A stretch of 64,000 bases of DNA, from contig CAVYZL010000003.1 of assembly GCA_963773055.1 (NCBI GenBank), positions 186,001-250,000 of the forward strand, written 5' to 3'. How positions within the stretch are numbered: the stretch's first letter is position 1; each line of letters begins with the position of its first letter. Positions 16,765-25,367 of the stretch are shown here, in pieces. The notes under the pieces are model-generated. The model saw nothing but the letters and a program-made list of their open reading frames with translations, was not told where the DNA came from and did no database searches. Made by a program: the position numbers and the translations under genes. This stretch comes from PALSA-612 sp963773055 (GTDB lineage: Bacteria > Actinomycetota > Thermoleophilia > Gaiellales > Gaiellaceae).

Positions 16765-17964
16765 GTGGAGGGCTCACGCCTGCGCATCCTCTTCGCAGCG
16801 CCTGCCTGGTGGCCTGCGGTCGCGTTCGGCGGGCCGATCCCCGTCACTCGCGCCCTCTCGGAGCAGCTCGCCGCCGACGGCCACACGATCGAGGTCGTCA
16901 CGACCGGGCTGGTCGACCTCCATCGGCGACCGAGCGCGCACTCGCGCACCAAGCTCATCGAGGGCGTGCGTGTCCACTACCTCGCCACGCCGTTCAGCTA
17001 CCGCTGGATGGGGATCACGCCGACGCTGCCGGTCGAGCTCGAGCGGCTCGAGCGGCCCGACGTCGTCCACGTGCTCGGCTTCCGCGACGTCGTCTCGACC
17101 GTCGTCTCCGGCTGGGCGCGCGTCCGTGGGATCCCGTACGTGTTCGAGCCGCTCGGGATGTTTCGTCCACGACTTCGCAAGGTCGGGCTGAAGCGAACGC
17201 TCGACGCGACGCTCTACCGTGGGGTCGCCGGTGGAGCCGCGGCCGTGGTCGTCAGCTCGGAGCGCGAGGCGGACGACGTCGCCGCGGGCGGGATCGCCCG
17301 CACGCGCGTCCGAGTTCGCGGGAACGGTTTCCCCGACCCGGGCTCGATGCCGCCGTCGCACGGAGTGCTCCGGCGTGATCTCGAGCTCCCGGCGGACGCG
17401 CCGATCGTCCTCTACGTCGGGCGGATAGCGTCGGGAAAGGGGATCGAGCATCTGCTCGCGGCGGCCCGGGCACTGCCAGAGATCCACCTCGTGCTCGTCG
17501 GCCCCGACGACCGCCACGGCGCGATCGACGGGGTGCGCGCGGCCCAGGTGGATCCTCGGACAGCCGGACGCGTCCACGCGCTCGGCGCGACCGACGAGCC
17601 GCCGCTCCACCTGTACCGCGAGGCGACCGTCCTCTGCCTTCCGTCAGCTGGCGAGAGCTTCGGCATGGCCGCGGCGGAGGCGGCGGCGGCCGGCACACCG
17701 GTCGTCGTCAGCGATCGCTGCGGGATCGCCAGCTTCTTCGAGGAGGGCGAGGCGCTCGTCGTCCCGTATGGCGAGGCGGCCGTGACGGACGCGCTGCAAC
17801 GCGTTCTTTCGGACGCGAACTTCCGCGCGTCACTGTCTGCCGGCGGTCTCGTTGCAGCGCGGCGGACGTCGTGGGCGAAGGTGACCGAAGCGCAGGAGGC
17901 GATCTACCGCGAGGCGATCGCCTCGCGGCAGGCGTCGACCAGCGCATCCACCGACGGCTCGTAA
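16765..17964 (+). CDS. Glycosyltransferase family 4
   Basis: A 399-residue GT-B protein: LRILFAAPAWWPAVAFGGPI at the start, VVHVLGFRDVVSTV, YVFEPLGMFRPRLRK, donor domain IVLYVGRIASGKGIEHLL and PSAGESFGMAAAEAAAAGTP with the Glu pair of GT4 enzymes. It stands alone on the plus strand between two minus-strand blocks. Its last 61 bases overlap the convergent GT4 gene; the overlap contains a 22-bp palindrome. The GTG start fits the -10 box 8 bases upstream. Confidence 0.87.
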   Translation: MEGSRLRILFAAPAWWPAVAFGGPIPVTRALSEQLAADGHTIEVVTTGLVDLHRRPSAHSRTKLIEGVRVHYLATPFSYRWMGITPTLPVELERLERPDVVHVLGFRDVVSTVVSGWARVRGIPYVFEPLGMFRPRLRKVGLKRTLDATLYRGVAGGAAAVVVSSEREADDVAAGGIARTRVRVRGNGFPDPGSMPPSHGVLRRDLELPADAPIVLYVGRIASGKGIEHLLAAARALPEIHLVLVGPDDRHGAIDGVRAAQVDPRTAGRVHALGATDEPPLHLYREATVLCLPSAGESFGMAAAEAAAAGTPVVVSDRCGIASFFEEGEALVVPYGEAAVTDALQRVLSDANFRASLSAGGLVAARRTSWAKVTEAQEAIYREAIASRQASTSASTDGS

Positions 17965-19022
17965 CCCCATGCCGCGACGAGCTCGCGCGAACGCGCACCG
18001 TAGCGCCGGCGGAGATCCGGATCGAAGAGCCGGCGCAGCGCCCCTCCGGCGGCCGTGACGTCGCCTGCCGGCACGACGATCCCGTTCTCGCCGTCCACGA
18101 GCAGGTCTCCTGCAGCGCCGACGCGGTCAGAGAGGACGAGCGGCAGCCCGGCAGCGGCCGCCTCGTTCACGGCCACGCCCCACGGCTCGTGGAGCGAGAG
18201 CAGCGCGAACACGTCCGCGGCCGCGTAAGCCTCCGCGACGCGGCCGTGCGGGAGCTCGCCCGCGAAGATCGCGTGCGTGCCTAGGCCCTCGAGTCGGCTG
18301 CGCTCGGGCCCGCTGCCCACGACAACGGCACGTGTGCCAGCGGAGTCGCTCGCGCGCAGGAGCGTGTCGAGACCCTTGTCAGGAACGAGCCTCGCTACGG
18401 AGACGACCGCGACCTCGTCCGCCCGGAGCCCCAACGCCGCCCGAAGATCGAGCCTGCGCGCGAGCAGGCCGTCGACGAGCGCCGCGTACTCGCCGACGTC
18501 GATCGTGTTCGCGAACACGCGTACGCGCGCCGGATCGGCGCCGAGCGCGACGACCGAGTCACGGGCGCGCGAGCCGACGACGAGCACCGAAGCGGCGCCG
18601 CGCACGATCGGCGGCACCGCCGTCGTCTTCACCCTGCGGCGCCAGCCCGCCTTCGGTCCCGTGTCGTGGCTCTCGACGAGGAGCACGTACGGCACGCGCC
18701 GGGCGCGGCACCAGGCGAGCGCGCCCTGCGCGGCAAGCGTGCTCCAGCCGGAGACGACGACCACGTCGGGCCGCGCGTCGCCGAGCGCGCCGAAGATGCC
18801 CGGCGTCAGCGGGTAGTCGTGACGAAGGACGTGGCGCGCCCCGGGGACGGAGACGCCGCGCAGGAACACCGCTTCGTGGCCGAGGTCGACGGCCCACTCC
18901 CGTGAGGCAACCGTTCGAGCCGCGTAGATCACCGTCAGCTCGATCTCCGGGTGCGCGGCGGCGCGGTCGAGGAGCGGCGCGCGGTACGGCGTCGGCTCGG
19001 GCGAGACGAACGCGACCCTCAT
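17904..19022 (-). CDS. Glycosyltransferase family 4
   Basis: A 372-residue GT-B protein: MRVAFVSPEPTPYRAPLLDR, VVVVSGWSTLAAQGALAW, YVLLVESHDTGPKAGWRRR, then VAVVSVARLVPDKGLDTLL and LSLHEPWGVAVNEAAAAGLP with the conserved E-P-W-G and Glu. The N-terminal PTPYR is typical of a GT4 subgroup. It is the last gene of the long minus operon; its ATG overlaps the upstream stop as ATGA. The 3' end overlaps the convergent GT4 gene by 61 bases. Confidence 0.87.
   Translation of the reverse strand: MRVAFVSPEPTPYRAPLLDRAAAHPEIELTVIYAARTVASREWAVDLGHEAVFLRGVSVPGARHVLRHDYPLTPGIFGALGDARPDVVVVSGWSTLAAQGALAWCRARRVPYVLLVESHDTGPKAGWRRRVKTTAVPPIVRGAASVLVVGSRARDSVVALGADPARVRVFANTIDVGEYAALVDGLLARRLDLRAALGLRADEVAVVSVARLVPDKGLDTLLRASDSAGTRAVVVGSGPERSRLEGLGTHAIFAGELPHGRVAEAYAAADVFALLSLHEPWGVAVNEAAAAGLPLVLSDRVGAAGDLLVDGENGIVVPAGDVTAAGGALRRLFDPDLRRRYGARSRELVAAWGYEPSVDALVDACREAIASR
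17907..17928. repeat. Perfect 22-bp palindrome in the overlapping 3' ends of two convergent genes
   Basis: The half-site CCGCGAGGCGA is followed by its exact complement. It lies within the codons of both convergent GT4 genes and encodes R-E-A-I-A-S-R in each direction. The minus-strand stop codon directly abuts it (17904-17906). It could form a strong hairpin in both transcripts; no T-run follows. Confidence 0.7.
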
Positions 19023-19795
19023 CGCAGGCCCAGCTTCTTCGCGATCCGGTGCAGCTTGAGCTTCCACGCGATCTTCCGCAGCGTCTCGCGCCCGCGCATG
19101 AGCGAGGGGTGGTAGCGGCGGAGCTTGCCGCGGCGGAGGACGTGGCTCGCATCGTGGAGCGTGTAGATGTGGTCCTTGCCGCCCGCGAGCTCGAGGTTCA
19201 TCGCCGCCTCCTCGCCGTAGTACGCCTCCCTCTTGCCGCCTGCGACGTGGTCGTACGGGTGGGGCTGATGGATCGCGTGCACGGTGTGCGTGGCGTTGAC
19301 GACGATGCCCACCTGGCGTGCCTTCCAGAGCAGCCAGTTGTCGAAGCGGGCCCGGCCGATCGCAAACGGCGGGAGCTCGCCGAACAGCCCTGCCGGGAAC
19401 ACGAACCAATCGATCGCAGCGGGGCCGCGCGAGTGCTCGGGCTCGAACGACTCGCCGACGATGAGGAAACGCTCGGCGCGTGCCGACACGGCACGCGTAG
19501 CCGTCAGCAGGCCCGGGCCGAGGATGATGTCGGCGTTCACGAACGCACGGAGAGGGAAGCGCGCGACCCCGTCGGCGAGCGCGAACGCCGAGTCGAGGCG
19601 GGGGGTGCCGTGCTTCGTCAGCGCGAGACCGCCGACGTGCTCCACGCCGAGGTCGCGCGCGGCTTCTGCCACGCCGCCCTCGTCCCCGAGCAGCACGACC
19701 TGGACGTCGAGCGCGCGCCAGCTCTCGACCGCACGCCGCTGGATCCTCCCGATGTAGTCGTCGAACGGCTTCGGCACGGAGAAGAGCGTCAGCAT
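19019..19795 (-). CDS. Putative nucleotide-diphospho-sugar transferase (GT-A-like)
   Basis: A 258-residue soluble protein. It opens MLTLFSVPKPFDDYIGRIQR, has a Rossmann-like pattern (VQVVLLGDEGGVAEAA), FVNADIILGPGLL, where N-A-D could serve as the metal-binding DxD equivalent, and WFVFPAGLFGELPPFAIGRA with a conserved F-D-N-W-L-L-W. I recognise this layout from proteins annotated as nucleotide-diphospho-sugar transferases, but the activity is not certain. ATG shares one base with the upstream stop (TGATG) and its own stop overlaps the next start (ATGA). Confidence 0.7.
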   Translation of the reverse strand: MLTLFSVPKPFDDYIGRIQRRAVESWRALDVQVVLLGDEGGVAEAARDLGVEHVGGLALTKHGTPRLDSAFALADGVARFPLRAFVNADIILGPGLLTATRAVSARAERFLIVGESFEPEHSRGPAAIDWFVFPAGLFGELPPFAIGRARFDNWLLWKARQVGIVVNATHTVHAIHQPHPYDHVAGGKREAYYGEEAAMNLELAGGKDHIYTLHDASHVLRRGKLRRYHPSLMRGRETLRKIAWKLKLHRIAKKLGLR

Positions 19796-21375
19796 CAGAC
19801 GAGCTCCTCGCGCGGCCGGACGCCGACGAGCCCGGCCGCCGCCGCGACCACGAACGCGGGCACGACGGGCAGCGCGAACTCGACGACGGTGAAGATCCCG
19901 AGCGCGGTGAAGGCGACAACGGCGACGGCGGCCGCGGAGAGGGCGAGCGCGAGCCGCGTCCAGCGCGGCCGACGCCACGCGAGCGCGCCGATGGCGAGCA
20001 CGAGCCACATCCATGGCCGCGGGTACCAGCGTGACGCCCTATTCAGCCAGGTGCGGAGGGTCGCACTCGTGTCATAGGCGGGCAGGTCGCGGAGCCAGCC
20101 GCCGATCTCGCGCTCGATCTCCGCGTAGCGCCGCGCGTCGGCGGCGTCCCGGAAGGCGAGCTCGTGCCCGGTGGGCGACGTCCAGCGCTCGTCGACGCTC
20201 CGGTCGCGGGTCGTCGTGTACAGGCCCCAGTGGGCGGCCGGGATCGGCTCCCCTTCGGTCGAGGGTAGACCTGATCCCGTGGCCTTCGCTGGACGCGCGG
20301 ACGCGGCCTGCGCCGAGGAGACGGCGAACTCCGGCCGCGCGAGCTCCTGCCAGATCGTCCGCGTCACACCTTTCGCATACGTGCCCGCGTGGGCGCGCAG
20401 CGCCTCCCACGCGGCACGGCGGAGCACGCTGTAGCTGCTGTCCCAGCCCCACACGCGGTCGGAGAGGTTCACGAGATCCTCGTGCATACGGATGCTGCCC
20501 CGGCGGAAGAACGTGTCCTCGTCGACACCGTAGGAGCGATACGGCTCGAGCGGCAGGAGCTCGCGGTCGACCGCCCGCGCGAGCTTGCGCGACGCCGGGC
20601 CGTTCTCCGGGCTGACGATGTGGTCGGAGACGTACATCCGGAAGAAGGGGATGAACGCGGCGCTTCCCCGCACCACCGCGTAGTCGCCGTAGCGGACACC
20701 GTTGTGGACGGCCCACAGGGCGAGCACGCAGACGCCGGCGACGAGGAAGCCGGCTGCGGCCGACAGTCGCCAGCGCCACGACGCATGGAGCACGAGCGGA
20801 AAGAGCGCGAACAGGAGCAGCACCTGGTTCCCGGGCCGGGTGAGCGCGAGCGCTCCGACGAGGAGGCCGGCGGCGACGAACAGCGGCACCGAGCGACGTA
20901 CGGTCGCCCGGGAGACGACGAGCGCCCAGCCCGCGAAGACGGCCGCGAAGACCGCGTCGCTCGCGAGTGCGTGGAAGAGGATGCCGTAGCCGGGGAAGAC
21001 GAGCAGGAGCGCCGCCGTGAGCAGCGCCGATCTCGCACCGAACACGGCCGCGGTCGCGCTCCAGGCGACGATCGACGCGGCATAGAGGAGGCCGAGCCAC
21101 ACCTGCGCAAGCGCGGCGCCACCGAGGTCGAGCGGCACCCCGACGGCGAACGGCGCGACTGGCGTGCGGAAGAGCATCGCCATCGGCAGCGGCGGGCTCG
21201 CGTCCCCGAACTGCGCGTAGTAGCGGAGATACGTTCCGAGATCCCGCCCGGCGACGAGCGGCAGGGCCAGGCTCTGGAGCCCGTAGACGGCAAGCGCGAG
21301 GAGGAACAACACGAGCGCACCGCGGCGGTTCACCCTCCGCTCGAGCCAGGCCAGCGCGCGGCGGAGCCTCTCCAT
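19795..21375 (-). CDS. GT-C membrane glycosyltransferase (GT39/GT83-like)
   Basis: A 526-residue polytopic protein with about nine hydrophobic segments in the first 280 residues, a long soluble stretch (about 280-450) and three more helices. The first external loop holds GRDLGTYLRYYAQFGD, matching the acidic motif of polyprenol-phosphate-sugar-dependent transferases (ArnT/PMT type). The long loop has a disordered stretch. It probably transfers a sugar from a lipid-phosphate carrier on the outer face. ATG at 21375 shares one base with the GT4 stop. Confidence 0.75.
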   Translation of the reverse strand: MERLRRALAWLERRVNRRGALVLFLLALAVYGLQSLALPLVAGRDLGTYLRYYAQFGDASPPLPMAMLFRTPVAPFAVGVPLDLGGAALAQVWLGLLYAASIVAWSATAAVFGARSALLTAALLLVFPGYGILFHALASDAVFAAVFAGWALVVSRATVRRSVPLFVAAGLLVGALALTRPGNQVLLLFALFPLVLHASWRWRLSAAAGFLVAGVCVLALWAVHNGVRYGDYAVVRGSAAFIPFFRMYVSDHIVSPENGPASRKLARAVDRELLPLEPYRSYGVDEDTFFRRGSIRMHEDLVNLSDRVWGWDSSYSVLRRAAWEALRAHAGTYAKGVTRTIWQELARPEFAVSSAQAASARPAKATGSGLPSTEGEPIPAAHWGLYTTTRDRSVDERWTSPTGHELAFRDAADARRYAEIEREIGGWLRDLPAYDTSATLRTWLNRASRWYPRPWMWLVLAIGALAWRRPRWTRLALALSAAAVAVVAFTALGIFTVVEFALPVVPAFVVAAAAGLVGVRPREELV

Positions 21376-22580
21376 CAGCCGGTCACGCTCGCGTAAAGAT
21401 CGAGATACGCGTCCACCTGTCGCTCGAGGCCGAAGCGCACGCGCGCGTCCGCGGCGGCCGCCTCGGCCATGCGAGTCCGGCGCTCCGGATCGCGGAGCAG
21501 ATCGTCGAGCGCGCGTGCCAGGGCCTTGACGTCGCCTGGCTCGACGAGCACGCCCGTCTCCTCGGTCAGCTGCTCGGGGATGCCGCCGACGCGCGCCGCG
21601 ATCACAGGCACGCCGCACGCGAGCGCCTCGAGCACCGCGAGCGGGTGGTTGTCCGCCTTCGTCGCGTGCACGTAGACGTCCGCCCCGCGGAGAGTCTCGG
21701 CGACGCGGTCCCGGCTGGCGAAGGGCTCCGAGCGGAGCGTCACCTGGTTGATTCGCTCCTCCTCTCCGGCTTCGCCGAGCGCGATCACGAGCATCCGCTC
21801 AGCGGAGAGCAGGTCGACGGCTCGCCGCAGGGTGAAGTAGTCCTTGTACGGGTTCGTCCGCGCACCCTGTGCCGCGAACACGACGACTGGCTCGTCCTTC
21901 TGGCTCGGTGGTGGTCCCGCCGCGAAGAGCTCGAGATCGACCCCGTTCGGGATCACGCGGGCCGAGGCGATCGCAGGCTCGAGCATCGACCGCTCGGCCC
22001 GCTCGAGCAGCCAGGCCGACGGCGCCACGACGTGGAGCTTCGACCGCGCGTAGACGGCAGCCTTCCGCTTCCAGTTCGCCGCCGTCCCGTCCACCTTCAG
22101 CGCGGGGTACGTGTCGAGATGGGGGCAGCTGCCGCAGCCGGTCAGCCAGCGCTCGCCGTCGATCGAGTACCCGCAGTGGCCGGTGTAGAGCCACTCGTCG
22201 TGCATCGTCACTACCGTCGGCCGCCGGCCGGCCAGCGCGGGCAGAGCCTCCAGGTCGAAGTAGCCGCCGTGGAGGTTGTGGAGATGGAGGACGTCGGGCG
22301 GATGCGTCGCCAGCTCGAGCACCCGGTGTGAGGCCGGATGGCGGAAGTCCTCGCGGCCGCGCAGGACGTCGTAGGCGACGCGTGGGTCACGAAGCGCGCG
22401 CTCACGAAGGGTCCTGTGCTCGCCGATCGCGACCACGCCCGGCTCGCTCGTCCGCTTCAACCCGACGGCGAGCGTCGCTTCGAGCCCGCGGTCGCGATAG
22501 GCGCGGTGAAGCTCCAGCCCGACTGCCTCGGCGCCGCCGCCCGAGTCGGACGCGTTCACCTGGAGAATCGACAGCGTCAT
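21375..22580 (-). CDS. Glycosyltransferase family 4 (WcaC/colanic-acid-type)
   Basis: A 401-residue GT-B enzyme: SILQVNASDSGGGAEAVGLE, DVLHLHNLHGGYFDLEAL, TMHDEWLYTGHCGYSIDGE followed by CGSCPHLDTYPAL, a Cys-rich insert found in the WcaC-like group. Donor domain: VVVFAAQGARTNPYKDY and YVHATKADNHPLAVLEALAC. The ATG at 22580 overlaps the GT2 stop by 4 bases. Substrate unknown. Confidence 0.88.
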   Translation of the reverse strand: MTLSILQVNASDSGGGAEAVGLELHRAYRDRGLEATLAVGLKRTSEPGVVAIGEHRTLRERALRDPRVAYDVLRGREDFRHPASHRVLELATHPPDVLHLHNLHGGYFDLEALPALAGRRPTVVTMHDEWLYTGHCGYSIDGERWLTGCGSCPHLDTYPALKVDGTAANWKRKAAVYARSKLHVVAPSAWLLERAERSMLEPAIASARVIPNGVDLELFAAGPPPSQKDEPVVVFAAQGARTNPYKDYFTLRRAVDLLSAERMLVIALGEAGEEERINQVTLRSEPFASRDRVAETLRGADVYVHATKADNHPLAVLEALACGVPVIAARVGGIPEQLTEETGVLVEPGDVKALARALDDLLRDPERRTRMAEAAAADARVRFGLERQVDAYLDLYASVTG

Positions 22581-23563
22581 CGGCTGCGAGCGTACGCCGC
22601 GAGCTCCCGTGCAGCGTCTCCGAAGCGGCCGTGCCGGAGGGCGCGCTTCAGCACGAGGCCGTGCGCCTGCCTCGTTAGCGCAGCCCGACCGGCTGCGCCC
22701 GGAACGGCCGCCGCGGCATCGAGCAGAGCCGCAGCCTCGCCCTCACGACCGACCCGGCCGAGCGTGGCCGCCCACTGGACGGCGTCCGAGACGACCGTCC
22801 CGTCGAGCGTTGCCCGCGGCACACCGAGCCGTTCGAGCAGCGACTCGTCGAGCCGCTCGACACCGGCGAGCGGGTCCGGCTCTCCGCGACGGCGCGCGAC
22901 CGCGGCAGCCCGGACGCAGAGAAAGCCCAGCGCCTGGCGCTCGAGCGCGGTGACCGAGAACTGGCCCGGATGGAGGCGGTAGCGCAGCACGAAGTCGGGC
23001 AGGGCGGCGACGCCGCTGCGCTCCTCGAACCTCAGCCAGAGGTCGTAGTCCTCGGCCTGGTCGAGCCTGTAGCCGCCGAGCGCGCGGAACGCCTCCGTGC
23101 GCATCGCGACCGTGGCATGCGTCAGCTCGTTCCTCGCGAGAAAGTCGAGCTCGGCGCGGCCCGGTTCCCGGTCGATCTCGGCGCCCGACTCGTCGACGAG
23201 CACGATGCCGCCGCCGAGCAGAGCGACGTCCGGATGCGCGTCGAGATACGCGAGCTGCTGCTCGAGCCGGTCGGGGAGCATCACGTCGTCGGCATCCATC
23301 CGCGCGATCACCGGCGCCTGTGCGTGCGCACAGCCCGCGTTGAGCGCGACGGTGAGGCCGCCGGGCTCCTGTCGCTGGACGCGGACACGTCCGTCCCGCT
23401 CGGCGTATTCGGCGAGTATCGCGGGAGTGGCGTCGGTCGAGCCGTCGTCCACGACGATCAGCTCGAGCTCGGCGACGGTCTGCGCGAGCGTCGACTCGAG
23501 CGCCTCGCGGAGAAAGCGCTCGCCGTCGCGGACCGGCATGACGACGGAGACGCGAGGCATCAC
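22577..23563 (-). CDS. Glycosyltransferase family 2
   Basis: A 328-residue protein with GT-A N-terminal half: VSVVMPVRDGERFLREALES, ELIVVDDGSTDATPAILA, VIARMDADDVMLPDRLEQQL (D-A-D-D metal motif), then GYRLDQAEDYDLWLRFEERS, the typical acceptor-side ED-x-D-L-W. The C-terminal 100 residues are an alanine-rich helical extension. The start may be the GTG at 23563 or the ATG directly after it at 23560; both overlap the upstream methyltransferase stop. Confidence 0.88.
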   Translation of the reverse strand: MMPRVSVVMPVRDGERFLREALESTLAQTVAELELIVVDDGSTDATPAILAEYAERDGRVRVQRQEPGGLTVALNAGCAHAQAPVIARMDADDVMLPDRLEQQLAYLDAHPDVALLGGGIVLVDESGAEIDREPGRAELDFLARNELTHATVAMRTEAFRALGGYRLDQAEDYDLWLRFEERSGVAALPDFVLRYRLHPGQFSVTALERQALGFLCVRAAAVARRRGEPDPLAGVERLDESLLERLGVPRATLDGTVVSDAVQWAATLGRVGREGEAAALLDAAAAVPGAAGRAALTRQAHGLVLKRALRHGRFGDAARELAAYARSR

Positions 23564-24330
23564 GCAGGCCTCGCGTCCACCCAGAGCTCGCTCCAGACCT
23601 GGATCAGCTCGGCCACCCGCAGGCCCGCCGCCTGGAGCTCCGCTTCGAGCTGCTCAACGTCGTACTCGGTGACATGGGTCTCCTCGCTGAAGTGCGGCAG
23701 CCCGAGCTCCTCGCGCAGCGGTACGACCCAGTCGCGTCTGAGCACCGGCACGCGGATCAGCACGCGCTCGGGCTTCATCGTCGCCACCAGGCGCCGGAGC
23801 AGCTCGACCCGCGGCTCGATGTGCTCGAGCACGTTCGACATGACGACAGCGTCGAATGGGGCGCCCGGCTCGTAGGTGAGGGCGTCGGCCTCGACGAACG
23901 TCACGCGTGGGTGGGCGAACCGCTCGCGCGCGAACGCAAGCGACCACGGATTGACGTCGATTCCCACGACGACGGCTTCAGCCCGCTCCGCAAGGTCGTA
24001 TGCGAGCTCACCCTTTCCGCAGCCGACGTCGAGCACGCGCTCCCCCGGCTGCACGCGCTCGACGAAGAAGTCGTGGTAGCGCGTGAGACGGTGCTTTGCA
24101 TGGACGCCGCCGTCGTACCGGATCGCCGCCAGGTCGACGCGGTCGTACGCGTCCTGGTGCACCTCGAGCAGCCGACGTGTCGCGCGGCGCGGATCCGGGT
24201 CTGCGCCGACGACCGACAGCCAGAAGCGGAAGAACGGCCGCAGCACCGGGTAGGGGAGAACGACGCGGAACGGTCGGCGCGGAACGCGCCGGCTGACACC
24301 GGCCGCTATCTGCCCCGGCGTCCGCCTCAC
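23560..24330 (-). CDS. Class I SAM-dependent methyltransferase
   Basis: A 256-residue protein. Motif I is ERVLDVGCGKGELAYDLAE, followed by VVVGIDVNPWSLAFARERF, VTFVEADALTYEPGAPFDAV and VMSNVLEHIEPRVELLRRL, a Methyltransf_11/23-type core. The N-terminal 70 residues contain a short hydrophobic patch (LRPFFRFWLSVVGAD). GTG at 24330 is chosen because it overlaps the upstream GT4 stop as GTGA. It probably modifies a sugar in the polymer, perhaps capping it. Confidence 0.83.
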   Translation of the reverse strand: MRRTPGQIAAGVSRRVPRRPFRVVLPYPVLRPFFRFWLSVVGADPDPRRATRRLLEVHQDAYDRVDLAAIRYDGGVHAKHRLTRYHDFFVERVQPGERVLDVGCGKGELAYDLAERAEAVVVGIDVNPWSLAFARERFAHPRVTFVEADALTYEPGAPFDAVVMSNVLEHIEPRVELLRRLVATMKPERVLIRVPVLRRDWVVPLREELGLPHFSEETHVTEYDVEQLEAELQAAGLRVAELIQVWSELWVDARPA

Positions 24331-25367
24331 GCCAGGAGCTCCTCGAACAGCGCCACGTGCCGCGCCACCCACGGCACGAGGGCGAAGCGCTCCGCCGCCC
24401 GGGCGCGCGCCCGCTCCCGGTAGCCGTCGAGATCCTCAAGGACGTCCGTGATCGCCTCGGCGAGCGCCCGCGGCGCGGGCGGCACGTCCTCCTCCCACGA
24501 CGTCTCGGACGCCACGCCGATGCCACCGTCGCCGACGAGCTCCGGCGTCCCTCCGGATGCGGAGTGAACGACGGGCACAGCGCAGGCGAGCGCCTCGAGG
24601 ACGACGTTCGGGCACGGGTCGCCGACCTTCGGGTGAAGGAGCACGTGCGCCCGCCGGTAGAGCTCCGGCGCGTCTCGCTGCGTGTAGCGGCCGACAAGCT
24701 CGACCCGGTCCTGGAGACCGAGGTCGCCGATCAGCTCCTGTCCACCGACGACCGAGCCGGCGACGAGCAGGCGCGCGTCGGGCAGGAGCGCGAGCGTCTC
24801 CAGCGCGACCGTCAGGCGGTAGGCCTGCGACTGGTCGCCGCTCAGGAGGAGCACGGGCGGCCCCGGCGGCGGCGTGCCGGCCGGCGCGAACTGCGTCGTG
24901 TCGACGGCGTTGTGCAGGATCTCCCAGCTCGACGAACGCGCGCCGGCGTACCGGTCGGCCGACTCCTTCGAAAACGCGCTCTGGTAGACGACGTACGCGG
25001 CCGATCCCAGCACGAGGCGGTGGCGCGCATTGATGCGCTCGGTCTCGTCGCCCGCCCAGGCCGGATACGCGACTCCGTCCTGGTTGACGACGATCGGCGC
25101 GCCGCGGCGCTGCGCCAGGTCGATCGCAGTGTCGACGTCCGAAGGCAGCGAGCTCGACCCGAGGTAGAGGAGGTTGAAGTCACGCGGCCGGTTGGGGAAG
25201 GTCGTCTGGAGGCGCTGGAACTTCACCATCCCGCCCTCGACCGGCGCCCCGGGCGCAGGAATGCGCCGATGGCCGTACCAGACCGCCGCACCGCCCCGTG
25301 CGGGGCGGGAGAGGCGAATCACGGCAGACCGCCCTGCCGAGCGGACGCGTCCGGCGATGTGCTTCAC
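24327..25367 (-). CDS. Glycosyltransferase family 4
   Basis: A 346-residue protein. The acceptor domain is short: NLLYLGSSSLPSDVDTAIDL and VVNQDGVAYPAWAGDETER, then YVVYQSAFSKESADRYAG and ILHNAVDTTQFAP. The donor domain has LLLSGDQSQAYRLTVALETL and LLHPKVGDPCPNVVLEALAC, with the second Glu of the GT4 motif. It is most similar in pattern to its two upstream neighbours, suggesting local duplication. ATGA overlap with the GT4 gene upstream. Confidence 0.82.
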   Translation of the reverse strand: MKHIAGRVRSAGRSAVIRLSRPARGGAAVWYGHRRIPAPGAPVEGGMVKFQRLQTTFPNRPRDFNLLYLGSSSLPSDVDTAIDLAQRRGAPIVVNQDGVAYPAWAGDETERINARHRLVLGSAAYVVYQSAFSKESADRYAGARSSSWEILHNAVDTTQFAPAGTPPPGPPVLLLSGDQSQAYRLTVALETLALLPDARLLVAGSVVGGQELIGDLGLQDRVELVGRYTQRDAPELYRRAHVLLHPKVGDPCPNVVLEALACAVPVVHSASGGTPELVGDGGIGVASETSWEEDVPPAPRALAEAITDVLEDLDGYRERARARAAERFALVPWVARHVALFEELLA

